Part shown: piece by piece, positions 20,875-21,159 of the stretch
How positions within the stretch are numbered: position 1 is the stretch's first letter
How the letters are laid out: each line of letters starts with the position of its first letter
IMG/VR virus record: IMGVR_UViG_3300006793_004518
Coordinates: 1 to 21,159 of that record
Length of the DNA stretch: 21,159 bases
Reading direction: 5' to 3' (one strand)
Source: a virus
Made by a program: the position numbers and the translations under genes
The notes under the pieces: generated by a model
What the model was told of the DNA's origin: nothing
Database searches by the model: none
Seen by the model: only the letters and a program-made list of their open reading frames with translations

Positions 20875-21159
20875 AAATATATCCGAAACCATTGTTGAAG
20901 GCGAGTTGGCAAAGTATGGCATTGGTGAGAAGCCCAAGCCAAAGCCAGTGTTCAAGACTGTTACGACTAAGCGGAAGGCTAGTGCTACACCCGATCTGTT
21001 TGGTATCGATACACCTCGCAAGGTGGTCAAGCCAATGAAGGAAGAGACCGCACAAGAGATCATGCAACAGAAGCTGTACGTCAGACAGTGTGAGTTGGAG
21101 CGCATGCTAAACAAGCCCGACGATTGGTCAATGGCTCATGCCAAAGCTGATGCGGAGAT
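20858..21159 (+). CDS. Unknown protein, N-terminal 100 residues (cut by window edge)
   Basis: The ATG at 20858 has AAGGA about 7 bases upstream and the frame stays open to the window end. The first ~60 residues are Lys/Pro-rich and probably disordered (G-E-K-P-K-P-K-P-V-F-K), with T-P-D-L-F-G-I-D-T-P-R after them. From ~72 on a helical region begins (E-T-A-Q-E-I-M-Q-Q-K-L-Y-V-R-Q-C-E-L-E-R-M-L). The rest lies outside the window, so the function cannot be judged. Confidence 0.6.
   Translation, partial: MTDHSKNISETIVEGELAKYGIGEKPKPKPVFKTVTTKRKASATPDLFGIDTPRKVVKPMKEETAQEIMQQKLYVRQCELERMLNKPDDWSMAHAKADAE

Overview
The window looks like one end-to-middle part of a tailed double-stranded DNA phage genome (or a prophage or metagenomic copy of one). 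The structural genes suggest a short-tailed, podovirus-like phage. The host cannot be named from this sequence; the gene mix (RCC1-type propeller proteins, CobS/CobT-like genes, an SU10-type capsid protein) fits phages of aquatic bacteria. This is inference, not a match I could test. I see no tRNA, integrase, RNA polymerase, DNA polymerase, insertion sequence or CRISPR array.

The window splits into two divergent blocks around a non-coding region at about 13,812-14,249. The left block (1-13,811) is entirely on the minus strand and is the packaging and virion module. In transcription order it holds: small terminase (by position), large terminase, portal, a small coiled-coil-like protein, a tail-fibre-base-like protein, two tandem RCC1-repeat propeller proteins, a small membrane protein, a small helical protein, a proline-rich scaffold-like protein, major capsid protein, a small protein, a probable head-tail adaptor, and the first 182 codons of a probable tail nozzle/hub protein that runs off the window. 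Most of these genes abut or overlap by a few bases, so this is one tightly coupled late operon. Two stem-loops, one before and one after the capsid gene, probably tune capsid dosage.

The right block (14,250-21,159) is on the plus strand. It begins with small unknown genes separated by UUCG-loop hairpins. A roughly 110-nt non-coding segment follows (15,102-15,211) whose ends pair over about 21 bp. Next come three very small membrane or lipoprotein-like ORFs, then a protein with a typical small-phage-protein domain. The block continues with a MoxR/CobS-like AAA+ ATPase, a CobT-like protein carrying both an HExxH motif and a C-terminal VWA/MIDAS domain, and two further unknown genes, the last cut by the window edge.

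The most unusual features are: (i) an 82-codon reading frame with its own Shine-Dalgarno sequence, nested out of frame in the low-complexity linker of the CobT-like gene; (ii) the structured RNA candidate; (iii) a strong internal ribosome-binding site inside the AAA+ gene that would give two isoforms; (iv) the AAA+ / metallopeptidase-like VWA pair with no CobN in sight, which argues against a simple cobalt chelatase role; and (v) two adjacent paralogous RCC1 propellers in the tail module.
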